Below are positions 1-11,996 of a stretch of 64,000 nucleotides of DNA, piece after piece. Positions within the stretch are counted from its first letter, which is position 1. Every line of letters starts with the position of its first letter. Origin of the DNA: Corythoichthys intestinalis. Its lineage: Eukaryota; Chordata; Actinopteri; Syngnathiformes; Syngnathidae. Both the position numbers and the translations under genes were made by a program. Where the stretch lies: the NCBI RefSeq assembly GCF_030265065.1, contig NC_080416.1, positions 20,127,501-20,191,500 on the forward strand, given 5' to 3'. Under the pieces are notes generated by a model. That model was not told the origin of the DNA. It saw only the letters and a program-made list of their open reading frames with translations, and did not search any database.

Positions 1-878
1 CACGTGAAGAAGAGCGCGCTTGCACGCGAAGAAGAAATGCCGCATCCAAGCGAGTGAGCAAGTTAGTGAGAGAGGGGAAACACTGCTACGAGCCTACGTT
101 CTTTTTTAATGTTTGTAAAATATCTATAGAGGCAACGCCTGTATGTATCATCTTTTGGGTTGTTGTTGTGTGTTTCCACTCGCGATCGGACACTTAATTC
201 CAGTTGTGTAGTGGTTTGAACGATGTGCTAATGCTAGCGAACGCATGCTAACCGTTTTGTTATCACTGTATTAGCAGCTAATCATCGCTGATTTACGTTG
301 ATGCAAACCTGTTTGTTATTGGGGACGAAATTGATTTGTTTCATTTCTATTTTTAGTTTCACTCTTCAAGTGATGATTGAATAAAGTCAGCAAATTATAC
401 CAATGTCTTCTGTATCCTCCTTTGGGAGTTAAGCTAGCTGTATAGCCAGGACTAAGCCTTAGCGTCTCGGTGAGGACAGTGCAGTCGTATTCCCTCCCGA
501 TGCAGTTATCTCCACCTTGCAAGACTGCATGTCGTTTTGTTGTAATTTTTCCTCGTGAAGTGAAGACACACTTTCGAGCGTTTGAACTTTGAACCTACGT
601 GCTGTCATTGTTATGTTTACGGCTGCAATGCTCGTGCCAAACCATCGTAACCTTTCATTTTCACCCTCTTTCCTGGTGAAGTGTAGCCAAACTTTGGAGC
701 GGGTGGTTCTTGGCGCCATGCTAGTTTGATGCGTCTGGACAACAAGACACGTCACGACGCAATATGCGTCTTTAGGAATCGTTAAAGGGATCGTTCAGGC
801 TTTTTCACTGTGATGTCGAGGCCTCGAAACACAAGGAACCGGTTCCGAATTGGAATCGGATTTCGATTCCCATCCCTA
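1..878. mobile_element. Right part of a hAT-type non-autonomous element (left end outside window)
   Basis: The segment ends with an accurate hAT-style terminus (…GATTCCCATCCCTA near 865-878), preceded by GGAACCGGTTCCGAATTGG and TCGAGGCCTCGAAACAC, which are typical of a widespread fish hAT MITE family. The matching left end TAGGGATGGGAATCG is seen in the independent element at 54101, which supports the reading of this terminus. No credible host gene was seen in this stretch. The left end and its target duplication lie off the window, so completeness cannot be judged. Confidence 0.55.
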
Positions 879-1347
879 GTCGCAGTGTCTCGTACTGATT
901 TGTGAAGATATAGGGCATTGAATTCTTTTTCATAATTTAAAATCGTGCCTCATGAAGAACTGTGGAGTCTAGTTTGATTAGGGATGAAAGTGGCTTGAAT
1001 TTCTTGGCGGAACTCCCTGACATAAGGGTCACCGCTGAGCCAGAAGGGGCGGGGGTCAAGCCTCCTAAAACAACTGAAATGCAAAGACAACTGCTTTTGA
1101 CACACACAAAACTGGTTTTACACATGTATTACGCTACTGCATTACACTTATTGTACACATTAGAAAAGTGATTTTCATTCAAAATTCTATTTTTTCAATG
1201 ATTTGCAAAATAACAGTTAACAAAAACACCAGCAAACTCAACCTCCGTTTCCTAAATATTCCCTCATTTCCTCACATCAAGATTCAAATTTTTAACTGTA
1301 GGAACATAGGATGTACATTCAAATTGAAGATGATGTAAATATTAACT

Positions 1348-1370
1348 TTAATAATAATAATAATAATAAT
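1348..1370. repeat. (TAA)n microsatellite
   Basis: About seven TAA units within the hAT-type element. Confidence 0.8.
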
Positions 1371-1558
1371 GATATATGTAACATACATTAAAAAATAAGT
1401 TAATGACTTACATTATGCACAGTGAAATATGTTTTCAAGATAATGCAAACAGTAATATTTTTTTTATTATTATAAGGAAATAAATAAGTAGCCTAACATG
1501 AATGAACAAAAATAAGTCAAAGGTGCACTTAACATGGAATATGTTCTTAATATCTGAG

Positions 1559-1594
1559 CAAATAAAATAAAATAAAATAAAATAAAATAAATAA
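1559..1594. repeat. (AAAAT)n microsatellite
   Basis: About seven AAAAT units within the hAT-type element. Confidence 0.8.
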
Positions 1595-2158
1595 GCCTCT
1601 TCGACTATTTCCTTTCTCTTAAAGATCTGATCAACTTTCTGTTGCATTACCCTTTTTTATTGCATTAATTCAACTTTTATTTATTTATTTATTCATTTTG
1701 CTCTGTTTTTTTTTCTGTTCCAGAAAACATGTGCATTTGAACCAATCAGAGCTAACTATCCATGCTGATCACATGTCAGTATGTCAGCCAATTGAAAGGA
1801 CAACTGACTCCAGGATGGTCTGCTGCGCGTGTGCACTGCAAACCAAACTCATCAGACTTGGATACACTGCTGAGGAGAACTTTGTGGAATAAATAATTAA
1901 TAAAAATTGGTGGAAATGGAAGACACTACACCAACACTTTTCTATGCTTGTTGTTAAAACTTTTGTGTATGCAAATCTGACGTTAGTAGATTGTTTTCTT
2001 CTTGGAGATGAGTTGCATGTGTGGCTGGTGTTTTTTTAACATGGGATTTTGATAGTTACCATCATATTTTCGGGATCAGGCACTGTTCCGCCCCGTTCCG
2101 GCCCCGAATCCTTTACCGGAACGGTGTTCCGGACCGTTCCGACCCACGTTCACCCCTG

Positions 2159-4259
2159 GGTTTGATGTGATTTCAATACATCATCCAATTCCAAAGTATC
2201 ATCAGCAATACTCTTCTCTATGGTGATGCTCAACAACTTCTAAGCATTCTTCTTCACTCATTTTCACTTGCTCTCATGAATTTTGTGTATCATCCTGCTT
2301 AGCACTTGTTCTGTTTTGACGATTATGGCTATATCATAAAATCACACCAATATCTAGAAATGATAGGGAGTTCCTTCCTGATTAAAAACTAACGGGCAGA
2401 AAGAGGTCATTATTGTATCTAACTCCTCCTCCTATGACACCAGGTTGCATTATTTCAACCAGGGCCCTCATGCATATTGTTTGGTTGCACTACAAGTTCT
2501 TGGTTCGTTGTCTGCCTTTCTCATACACCCTTGGAATTTACATGTATTTTAATTACAACTATACATAAAACCTTTTCTCACTTGTTCTCGCTTTTGTCGC
2601 ACATCTAATGATGTTGCTAGATGAGAGAAATATATTATGTTCTCTGTTTAAGTCATCACTTCGATTATTATATAACATAGGGATATGGTTTTCCATAATT
2701 AGTGCCTCATTCACATGTCTTTAAAAAGTTAACAGTTCAAAATGTTTTAACATCTGATAATATCATATTATACAATACAAACATCAATATAAATTGTAAT
2801 AATAAGCATGTTATATTAAGTTGGGCTTTAGCCCTAAGTGAATTGGGAGATTTGGACAGCTAGCACACATTACAATGTTTCCAAGGCTCGCAAAATCAAT
2901 TTGACTGATTGGTCACAGCAAAGATCAATTTGTCACATCGAACACTGAGACTCTTTTCTTTCCTTAATTGAGATTTGTCGCTTTAACAGCTGTTGCAAGA
3001 AATGTGCATGGGAGAAAACGGTCAGGTGGAATGTGCATGATCATCCCATTGACTTTTTTTTTTCTTGTTTCTGGTATGTTGTTGACTACAGAAAGTGAAC
3101 AACAAAACTAGTCATGCAGCCATGCAGACTAAATGTGATACATCATTAGTCCAAATGCTGATCTTGTGCTTTATTCCCACAAATTCTGGAAACATTGAAC
3201 AAAAGAATAGATTCTAGTCTTCATTCACCATTGTGTGATAGAGGTATGGGCATTTAGCTGTTCGTATGCATCGCAAACAACATAAATCCCAATAAACATG
3301 TCATTCCTTGTAAGTACATGATGCATCTGACTTTCAACCATGTGTCATATCTCATTTAGCTATGAAATAATCAAGCAAGCGGTCAAACATTCATTCTTCA
3401 TTGCTCTTGTTTTAACGTTGAGTAGACAAAATGAATAAAATGACATTTTCTGGATGATCCACACTCAACAGTCAGAAGGCAAATGTTTTATACATCAAGT
3501 ATCATTGGACAATCCATTTGGATCTAATTCAACAGCTATGAATGGTGACAAACTAAGAAAAAGAAAAAAAAGCTTCTATGTCATGACCGGTGTGTTAAAA
3601 TCACACTTTGCATAATAAACGTAATTTTTTGTAATGGGGAAACTGAAAGCAGCATTCAACAAAGAAACATTGTCTTCTCCTATTAGCAATAGTCATTATG
3701 AAACTAGGGTATGTTTGCCTGTGTATTTGCATAATTAATACATTAAAAAAAGTCCTGAGTGACTCATCGAACTCATTGCTGTTAGCCCTTTAAAGGTTAC
3801 ATGTTTCACCCTAAAGGTCAAAACATGCTAGGTTTGTGTACAGGATTTGACACACTTCTGTTTAGTGTTGTGAAGTAATCCAGTACAAAACGCTTTATTT
3901 CTGTTTAAATAGTTACATTTTATTTACATTTTTAAGCTATACTTTATTTTCCTACTTAGGCAAAGACATTGAATCAGTCCTACTTTCATGAGTCCTTGAA
4001 AAAAAATAGCTGTACTTCCGCAGTGTACGTACTTTTGTCACCACCGCTTCTAGTACCTATTAAATATATCTAGAATACATAAAAACATTCGATTTATTGG
4101 TCAGAATGATATGATTTTGCATACTCTTGATGTTTGCTTGCATTCTAGACTGAAAGTCAGAAATTAATGAATGTCTATAATCGTGTTGATTTATCTATTT
4201 ATTAACATTTAATTGTTATGTTTAAAATTAAAGAAAGAACTGATTAAATTCAATGCTGG
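2159..4259. other. Intergenic, AT-rich, no gene recognised
   Basis: No convincing coding region or RNA gene on either strand. Around 3870-4060 the sequence resembles a degenerate dispersed fish repeat with alternating TACTTT/AGTA motifs (GTACTTTTGTCACCACCGCTTC near 4030). A similar motif set is seen around 47650-47770. Confidence 0.4.
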
Positions 4260-4625
4260 GGTCTTCGGCCAGACAGCGAGCAATGATTGGCTAAATTCTT
4301 CTGGACTTTCCCCCAGACGAGTCGCTGATTGGTTTAGTAATCCATGAACCCGCCCACCGGGTGTCGCCCCAAACCTGTTGTATGTTGAAGCGTTGCGTTC
4401 AAGCGCTGATGAGTTTAGAGGCTCTCTCTCCCCCGGAGTGACTAGAACGTACAAGACAGTCTTGGCCGAATCGTTAGAAAATAATAATCACATTTTGAAA
4501 GAATTTCACATTTCTTCACTTCACCGCTGGATACGCGACTCGACCTGGGGTTGGATTAACTTCGGGACAGTCTTTTTTAGTTTTTCTTTTTCATTTGCTT
4601 TGGAAAGAGGCAGACAAAGAAGACA
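4260..4625 (+). promoter_or_regulatory. marcksl1: marcksl1 proximal promoter and 5' UTR
   Basis: Immediately upstream of the marcksl1 ATG the base composition becomes more GC-rich. Two inverted CCAAT boxes are present, ATTGG at 4286-4290 and 4328-4332, 42 bp apart, a spacing close to four helical turns that is common for paired NF-Y sites. No convincing TATA box was seen. The transcription start probably lies between about 4370 and 4450; this is inferred, not seen. Confidence 0.5.
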
Positions 4626-6078
4626 ATGGGATCTCAGTCATCCAAGGGAGAGGTGGCCGTGGAGGCGAACGCCGCTGCCGCTGATGCTGCGGCTGTCAAA
4701 ACTAACGGACAGGTAGTTGAAAAGTATTCATTTTTGTTCGAAATGAGAAGTTGCTTCAAAGTTTTCAACAATATGAATGCGTTGACTTTCATTGATTCCG
4801 TTCGAACGCGAGGACATTTTTCCCCCGAGGGGGAGTCAGGTGTGGCTTCAGCATCCTCGTTCAGCTAAACAAAAAAGACTTGATTTGCTTGTATCGAAAT
4901 AGAGGAAAATAAAAGTGCATTTAGGGACGTTTCATCTAAAATCTGCACAAGAGCAAGAGGGGGAGGGGTCGTCTTGAACCCACGTAGGCAGTCTACTCCC
5001 TTTCCTTCTTTCTTTCTTTTTTTTTTTTTTAAGTAAGCCTGCTATCTCCATTGAATCAATTGCACCTTTTAAATTTTGCAATTAATTCATTGTTCGTTTT
5101 GGGGACTTAGCCATTCATTTGAATTAAATTTGTCGCTGTGGCACTGGTGTAAACTACAGTTAAAAGTGATATTCATTTGGTGTTTTTTTTTTTTTTTGGG
5201 AGAATATAGTCAACAATAAGTGAAGGCTTGTCTGTCCAGTCGCGTCTTTGTTGGTGGGGCTGTCTGGTACCCCAAGCTGTCTGTGTGGTTCTACCGCCGC
5301 CTATCGACTCACCAGGGAGCTGCAAGGCGTCGCCTCATCCAGACGACGCTAATTGAAGAGCACGACGATGCTTTGCCAAATAATGAGATATTTTGATGTT
5401 TAAAAAATGATAATGGGTCAATAATGATTTATTTTTTCAAAACAAGGAAGTTTTCTGGGGCTTTTGAATGAATGTATTTTTTTTCTTTAATAAAGATGAT
5501 TAATTAATATTCTTTTGCAGGAGAATGGGCATGTGAAGACCAATGGGGATGTCTCTACTAAGCCCGACGGGGATGCCGCCGCCACCAACGGCTCGGCCGA
5601 GGCAGCCAAGGAGCCTGAAGCAAGTGCGGAGGGCGACGCAATCGAGCCTGCGCCCGCCGCAGACGGCGAAGCAGCCAAACCCGAAGGAGAGGCTGCCGCT
5701 GCCTCCGCCGAGGCTGCGACTAAGGAGACACCCAAGAAGAAGAAGAAGAAGTTCTCCCTAAAGAAGTCCTTCAACTTCAAGTTGAACCTTAAGAAGAGCA
5801 AGAAGAGCGAAGCGGCCAAGGAGGAGCCAGCAGCTGCCACTGCCACCGCAGCCTCCTCCCCTGAGGAGAAACCCGCTGAAAATGGAGCCACCGCAGAGGA
5901 GAAGAAGGAGGAGGTGAAGGAGGAGGCCCAGGCTGAAGCCCCGAAAGCTGAGGAGGGGGCAGCCAAAGAGGACGCCCCCAAGGAGGAGGCCAAGGAGGCA
6001 GCTGCTCCAGCCCCTGAGGCTTCGAAACCCACAGAGGAGAGCAGCTCGACCCCCGCCCCCTCTGAAAAGAAGGAGTGA
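4626..6078 (+). CDS. marcksl1: MARCKS-like protein 1 (two exons)
   Basis: Join 4626-4712 and 5521-6078, giving 214 residues. MARCKSL1 is a myristoylated, membrane-tethered protein that binds actin, calmodulin and acidic phospholipids and is released on PKC phosphorylation. Seen: N-terminal MGSQSSK myristoylation signal; the single intron lies inside the MH2 region ([15 protein letters not shown]), the diagnostic MARCKS-family position, with a clean GT donor after 4712 and TTTTGCAG acceptor before 5521; a lysine-rich effector domain at residues about 101-125 (six K, then FSLKKSF); and very Ala/Glu/Pro/Lys-rich flanks. The start has a good Kozak context (GACAATGG). Length is slightly above the roughly 195-200 residues of mammalian MARCKSL1. 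The effector domain lacks the usual LSG.SF segment. marcks itself is less likely because of the short length. Confidence 0.93.
4713..5520 (+). other. marcksl1: marcksl1 intron 1
   Basis: Intron of 808 bp bounded by GT at 4713 and AG at 5519-5520, with a T-rich tract and TTCTTTTGCAG at the 3' end. It holds short T runs near 5015-5030 and 5185-5200. No other feature recognised. Confidence 0.85.
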
Positions 6079-6900
6079 TTGTATGTGCAACTCACGATGA
6101 ACTGGCTGAACTGTTTTTCAAAGAAAGTGAGAGAGAGAATTTAAGAGTATATATATATATTTATATATATATGTGTATATGTATACATATGTATATGGAT
6201 ATATGTATATGTAAATATATACACATGTATGTGAGAGACTCCTTTGACGTGCCACTTTTCGTCAAGACGACAGACGAGATTCACTAGGTCACTTCCTGCT
6301 CAACATCTGGACCTTGACTGACTTTTTGGGCTTTCGGCGCGGCGGCGAGAAGACACCACCAAGCGGACGAAAGATTGATGGAGGATGCATCTTTTCCCCA
6401 CCTTGATAAAAATGGCGGATGAAGATGACTCCTTTGTGAAATAAAGAAGCTAGAAAAGGAAAAAACTAGGACAACACCACTTGAAATGACTGTTAAATAG
6501 CTACAAAAAAAAAGAAAGAAAAAAAGAAAACGAGATAAATCTGAAGAGACTCGCCAACTTTTTACATTCCTATATTTTAACCCAAATTTGAAGTATTTTG
6601 TGGTGTATTATAGAGAACCATCTTAAAAAAACTATGTCTTGTTTGTTAAAAAAAGAAAAAAATTTAGACAAGTTTTGATTTTTACCTTACTATAAAAGAA
6701 GAACACTTCAGCTTGCTATGTTCACTGTTGCGGTTTGATATGAAGCAGAGCTGTTTATCTGTCGTGTGTGAGCCTGAATCTGCTTTGTCTTTGTAAATAC
6801 AATTGGATTGATTTCTGTTCTTTATTTTGCTAATGTTGACAGATGTTACTGGTTTTATTGTAAAGTTGATAATGGTAAATAAATGTTGGTCACCTGCCTG
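6079..6900 (+). other. marcksl1: marcksl1 3' UTR with poly(A) signal AATAAA at 6878-6883
   Basis: The region after the stop is non-coding and AT-rich, and contains a TA/TATG-rich microsatellite at about 6147-6232. A consensus AATAAA occurs at 6878-6883 followed by a GT-rich stretch (ATGTTGGTCACC), so cleavage is expected near 6900. The overall length of about 0.8 kb is shorter than or similar to vertebrate MARCKSL1 3' UTRs. Confidence 0.7.
6147..6232. repeat. TA/TATG microsatellite in marcksl1 3' UTR
   Basis: Imperfect alternation of TA, TATG and TACA units. Confidence 0.75.
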
Positions 6901-7921
6901 TGGATGTGACTTTTATGATTTTTTGCACTTTCCACTACAGACAAGACGTGCTTACAAAGAACAGTGGCATACCGGATAATTAGTATCTTAATATTTTCCC
7001 ATTAGAGAAATTAAAAGAAACATGCTTGAGATGAGAAATTAGAATGATAAAAAGAAAAAATAAATTCCATAATGTGACCTATTAACTGTATGGCTCAATT
7101 GGGCAAAAAACAACACCTAAGACAATAATGTGGTAGCACAAGCGTGCACACTCAGAATGAACCAATTTTGTTCAAAATCATGTTGAAATGGGAGTCCGTA
7201 TATACCTGCCGCCCATTATCTAAATATAGGGTGCAAGTTATTTTCTACCTCATTATATACAAGTTGTTATACTGCAGAGACTGATACTGTATTTAATGTT
7301 CAAACTGATTAACATAAAGTGTTTTTTCCCCCCAAATATTCTCATACTTGTTTGAAAAAATGTAAGGGGTCACGTGGGAAAGTTGAGAAGTGGAACAAGA
7401 GGTTAATTACTTAAATAGTAGATAAAAAGAAGGCTGTAATCTATTTTTTAGCTGAAAAATTAATCAAAACATTAGACAAAGTGGCTATTATGACATAGTC
7501 AATGATTTTTAAGGGACTGACTAATTCATTGACTTTAACCATTGTTCGGATTAATGGCACAAATTTGCTCTTTTGATAGCGAAATGAATTGAATATATCA
7601 GCAAGCCTAAACTGTTAATAGACACAGTAGCAGGCTAGTCAATATGCTTGCCATCTGGAAGTATCATAGTACTTATTTACCAGCGTTGTGAAAATAGACC
7701 ATTGCAGAAGTCAATTAGAAAATAATATTATGCAGTATATTTAACGCATTCATCAGTTAAGTGGTTATAATACGGTAATTAAACAGCAAGCGTGGTGAGG
7801 TTGCACTTTGTACTGAACACAAAATTGTTTAGCTCTTAGAACGCAAACTTCAAGCAAATCACCAATTAAGTGTGAACCCCAAAAAATGAAAGCACATAAA
7901 ACAAAGCAAATGATATATTAT
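6901..7921. other. Intergenic between convergent marcksl1 and slc6a19 copy A
   Basis: AT-rich sequence containing the 3' UTR of slc6a19 copy A at its right side. I could not find a perfect AATAAA on the minus strand in this stretch, so the transcript end is uncertain. No gene or recognised repeat. Confidence 0.5.
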
Positions 7922-10900
7922 TCAGTCTATTTGTCTCCTGCAGCACACAAAAATAAACCTACACAAAGCATACACTGGCACAATCAAACTGGGAACCCCT
8001 GCTAAAAGAAAAATCATTATATTGATCCATGAGGGATAGGCTTCAGATGACAATGACGGGAACGCTTCCTGCAGAGGCATAAAATCCACTTGTTAGACTA
8101 TTTGTCAAAAGGAAAATGTTGTGTTTAACTGTGTAACATTTCATGTATAACTTACAGAACTGGGATCCCAGACTAAATAGGTGAGCTTTTCTTGGGCTTG
8201 GGTTATCAGGTAGAAAATTAGGATGACCAAGACAATGAGAGGACTTATGAACCTCCACGTAACCTGCCAGAAAAATGAAGGTTTTCGTCCAGTCATGAAC
8301 TCCACGTCCGCATTGAACCTGACAAACATAATTTTGGGTATAGTTTAAACACATATCCAAAAGTGGCCTAATCTAATAATCCTTATCAGGGTTTACCTGT
8401 CAATGCCGTATATGTAGGAAACGGAAATCATTTCAAAGAATCCGACTGTCAGAAGTGGAACAGATCCAGCAAATTTGTCAAAAAGTGCAAGCCAATAAAT
8501 CCCAGAATGTAAAGCAAAGAGGAGGGTAATGACAAAGGCCACTAAACACGTTATCACTGAAACACAACAGTAGATCACATCATCAATGTACACCATCTGA
8601 TTTTTTTTTTAAACATTTTGTTATGAAATGTACCTGTCAGGGCTTCATGGGGCCATTTTTTGGGAAAAACACCTAAGTCTCTCAAGGGAACCACCACTCC
8701 CTCAATGTTACCAAAGAGGGTGGAAAGCCCCAAGCAGACAAGCATGATGAAGAAGAGAACAGACCAAACTGGAGAAGCGGGCATCTTGGTGATGGCCTCT
8801 GTGAAAACAATAAATGCCAAACCTGTTCCCTCCACTCCCTAGATACATTATACATGTTAGTCATATAGCAAAATAGGTTTACAAACAAACAATTAAACAA
8901 ACAAACAAACAAACAAAAACTTTGAAGAAGAAATAGTGCAACTCTACCTCACTGAGGAATTTTTGTATATCGCAGGTTTTCAAGTCCAATTCAAGAAGAG
9001 TCCCTGGATCTGAGCTATTCAGATGGTTTACGGCCAAATCAAAAGTGCTTGGAGTGATGCTGCCCTCAGGAAGGTTGAATCCATTTATTAATGACATGAT
9101 GTTACTAGGGAAGAAATAATAAGAAGGAAAATTAAGACAACTACATGTTAGAATCAGCTTGAAAATATTCAATTAAAATGAGTCATCTTTAAGGGAACCA
9201 AGGATAGAAAGACATATACCGTAATTTTCACAGTGTAAGGCGCATCTGACTACAAGCCACCACCCACCAAATTTGGCACGAAAACGGCATTTGTTCATTC
9301 ATAAACCGCACTGGATTATAAACTGCAGCTGTTCTCGCGGTATGATAGGATGTTTCCACCAAAATATACTAACTGGTAACATTTTATTTGACAGCGGTAT
9401 CATACGACTGTCATATAACCACAAATGAACCACCATGAACCACCATTGCTTCAAGAAGCTTCATTTGGCCATTACTGCTCCCTTGGGGGAGACAGTCAAC
9501 CTCTGCTGCCACCTGTTGTCAACACTGTTTTTTGTCCAACATGCCTCATAGCATGCATTGCAGCGCTACAGATGTAAATAACAATCAAAATTTATGTTCT
9601 GTCCTAGTTATGTCTTCAGTTACTGTTCGAGTTGTTTCAACAATTTCTAGTTATGGTATTTGGTAACACATTATTTGACAGTGGCGCCATAAGACTTTCA
9701 TTAGACCATCATAATTATGATATGACACTGTAATGAGCATTAATAAATGCTTGTAATAGATGTCAATTAGTGTTATCCGGCAAATTATCTCACTTTGAAT
9801 GGATGTAAAAATGCAAGCTGGACATAAATGGAGTTAGTGATATAATTTGCCAGAATATACTCAATAACATCTGTCACAAGCATTCATTGTAATGCCCATG
9901 ATAGTGTCATGTCAATAATCATGACAGTCTTATGACACCGCTGTCAAATAAAGTGTTACCTATCAACCCAAATAAATGAACAAATAAGCCGCACTGGGCA
10001 ATAAGCAGCTGGATTCAAAATGAAGGGAAAAAAGTAGCGGCTGATAGTCCAAAAATTACTGTAGTTCTTAAAAGATAAAAGTTAGTACGAGTTATAATAA
10101 TTTGATATTAAAACCACTCCTGATGTTTTTGCTTTGTTTTCGTATTTTTTTTTTTTCTTTTTCAAAAATAATAATCATATCCCTCAAGAAATAATGTTCA
10201 CAAAAAGAAAAGAGTATTCTCACACAGTTAAACAACAATGCAAAGAGAACTGGCATTTACAATCAAAATAGATATGCGAAAATACACATAAAACTTACTC
10301 AGACTTTGGTCAAACTCTATTTAAACATTTTTTGTTTAGTTCAACAAATACACTGGATGGCAATATTCAGTCACAATATACAAATTATGATGCTGGGAGC
10401 CATGATGAGGTGTCTTACCTTCACAACATACAATTGAACATAAGGCACAACGGCGCCCGCAGTGCCTCGCACTGGGGAATAAAATTAATGAATAATATGT
10501 TTGTTGTATTTTCACTATGACACTTATGTTCAAGTGTATGTTGTGAAGGAGGAGTTGCCGAAGCTTATGCCAATAAACGATGCGGTCCGAGCTACGAATC
10601 TGAACGCCTGTGTCCACACGCCTTTCTCTCTGCCTTACACCCCACTGTGGAATAAAAGAGAAAGTCAAGGGACAAAACGCTCTCATTAGCTTTATCTTTA
10701 ATTAATTTAAAACTCGCCATTGACACCTTGTGTCGAATTTAAATCGCTACACTACATAGTTAAAATGTGACACGGTGGAAGTACGGCAGCGTGGCCATGT
10801 GACGTCACCGCCCTGCGACGTCAACAACAATTTTTTGGTTTAAAATTTGACAAATTTAATTAAAACGAAAACATTAAGAGGGGTTTTAAAATCAAATTAT

Positions 10901-11957
10901 TGTAACTCGTACTAACTTTTATCTTTTAAGAACTACATGTCTTTCTATCCGTGGTTCCCTTTTATCATATTTATTGAGCAAGTATAATGATAATAATAAA
11001 TCGACAAAGAATGGTACTCACTCGCTAAAACACATTTCATATTTCTCAGTGGCCCTGAAGCCAATGATGGAGTATGTAACTGTGGCAGCATACACGGAAG
11101 TCAGGCCAGTGACAACCGACAGAATCACAGCATCTTGAACGCAGTTGTTGCTTAGGGAAATTAGCATCAACAGTAGCTTCACAACTGTTTCTCATTTATG
11201 TTAACATAATTCATATGAGCCTTACTGAACGGGATTGTAGGAGGAGAAAGAGATGAGGCCCCCCCATGCCAAACCAAACGAGTAAAAGACCTGGGCCCCT
11301 GCATCCAGCCAAGTTGACGGATCAATCAACTCTTCCACCTGCAATAATTGCTCATATTAAGGGCCACTTACTTCACATTTAATTGACTCTACCCCGCAAT
11401 GGAATTACACTTCTAATTATTATGGTAAAACTTGAATTTTACAAAGACCATAATATTGTGGCGGTATTGAGAAAGTGTATTTTAATGAACTTTGTTGTTT
11501 GAAATTTGAGATGTACCTTTGGAGTGAAGAGAAACTGAATACCACTAAAGGCTCCTTTCAGGGTTAGTCCACGTACCAGGAAGATTAACAGTACTACATA
11601 TGGCAGGATGGCCGTGATGTACACAGCCTGAGGTTAAAGTGACAATAGTACACGTTAAAATATCTCATTCATTTTTGGCATACTAAACTATCCTGTCAAT
11701 AGCAACACACCTTGCCCGAGGTGTTTATTCCTCTGATGCAGCAAATGCAGACCACAGTCCAAGCACCAAAAAGACACACTACTACAGGCCAGTGGAGCCC
11801 CCCAGAGTCGGATATGGAGGTTGAGCTGTTGAGTGTTACTCGGTAGAAAAAATAGTCCACTGTGGAGCTCTCTTGACACTCTGCTACATAACCTATGAAA
11901 GCCAAATGTGGTCATTAAATACTGTTCATTATTAATCACTAGAGTGTTTAAGCGATT

Positions 11958-11996
<39 letters not shown>

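Larger units (their letters stand above)
979..2158. mobile_element. hAT-type element with 8-bp target duplication
   Basis: The left end TAGGGATGAAAGTGG is the imperfect inverse of the right end CCCACGTTCACCCCTG. The element is flanked by AGTTTGAT (971-978) and GGTTTGAT (2159-2166), a 7/8 match expected for a hAT 8-bp duplication. The right subterminal region is a GGAACGG/CCGTTCC-rich block (2088-2150). The interior includes a (TAA)n and an (AAAAT)n microsatellite and no recognisable transposase. Confidence 0.6.
9192..10963. mobile_element. Inverted-repeat (fold-back-like) element in copy A intron 7, interrupted by a TA-element
   Basis: A left arm (9192-9218 plus 10062-10150) and a right arm (about 10838-10963) are inverted copies containing GGAACCANGGATAGAAAGACAT, TAGTTCTTAAAAGATAAAAG and AGTTAGTACGAGTTA. 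The left arm is split by the element at 9219-10061. The arm sequence is also found inside the hAT element at 12530-13346 (about 12998-13060), so this is probably derived from the same hAT-related family. Ends and target duplication are not resolved. Confidence 0.55.

Noticed and set aside
5487-6095. Long minus-strand open frame (about 200 codons) rich in Ser/Ala/Phe
   Set aside because: It is the antisense of marcksl1 exon 2; its composition follows from the Ala/Glu/Lys-rich sense codons.
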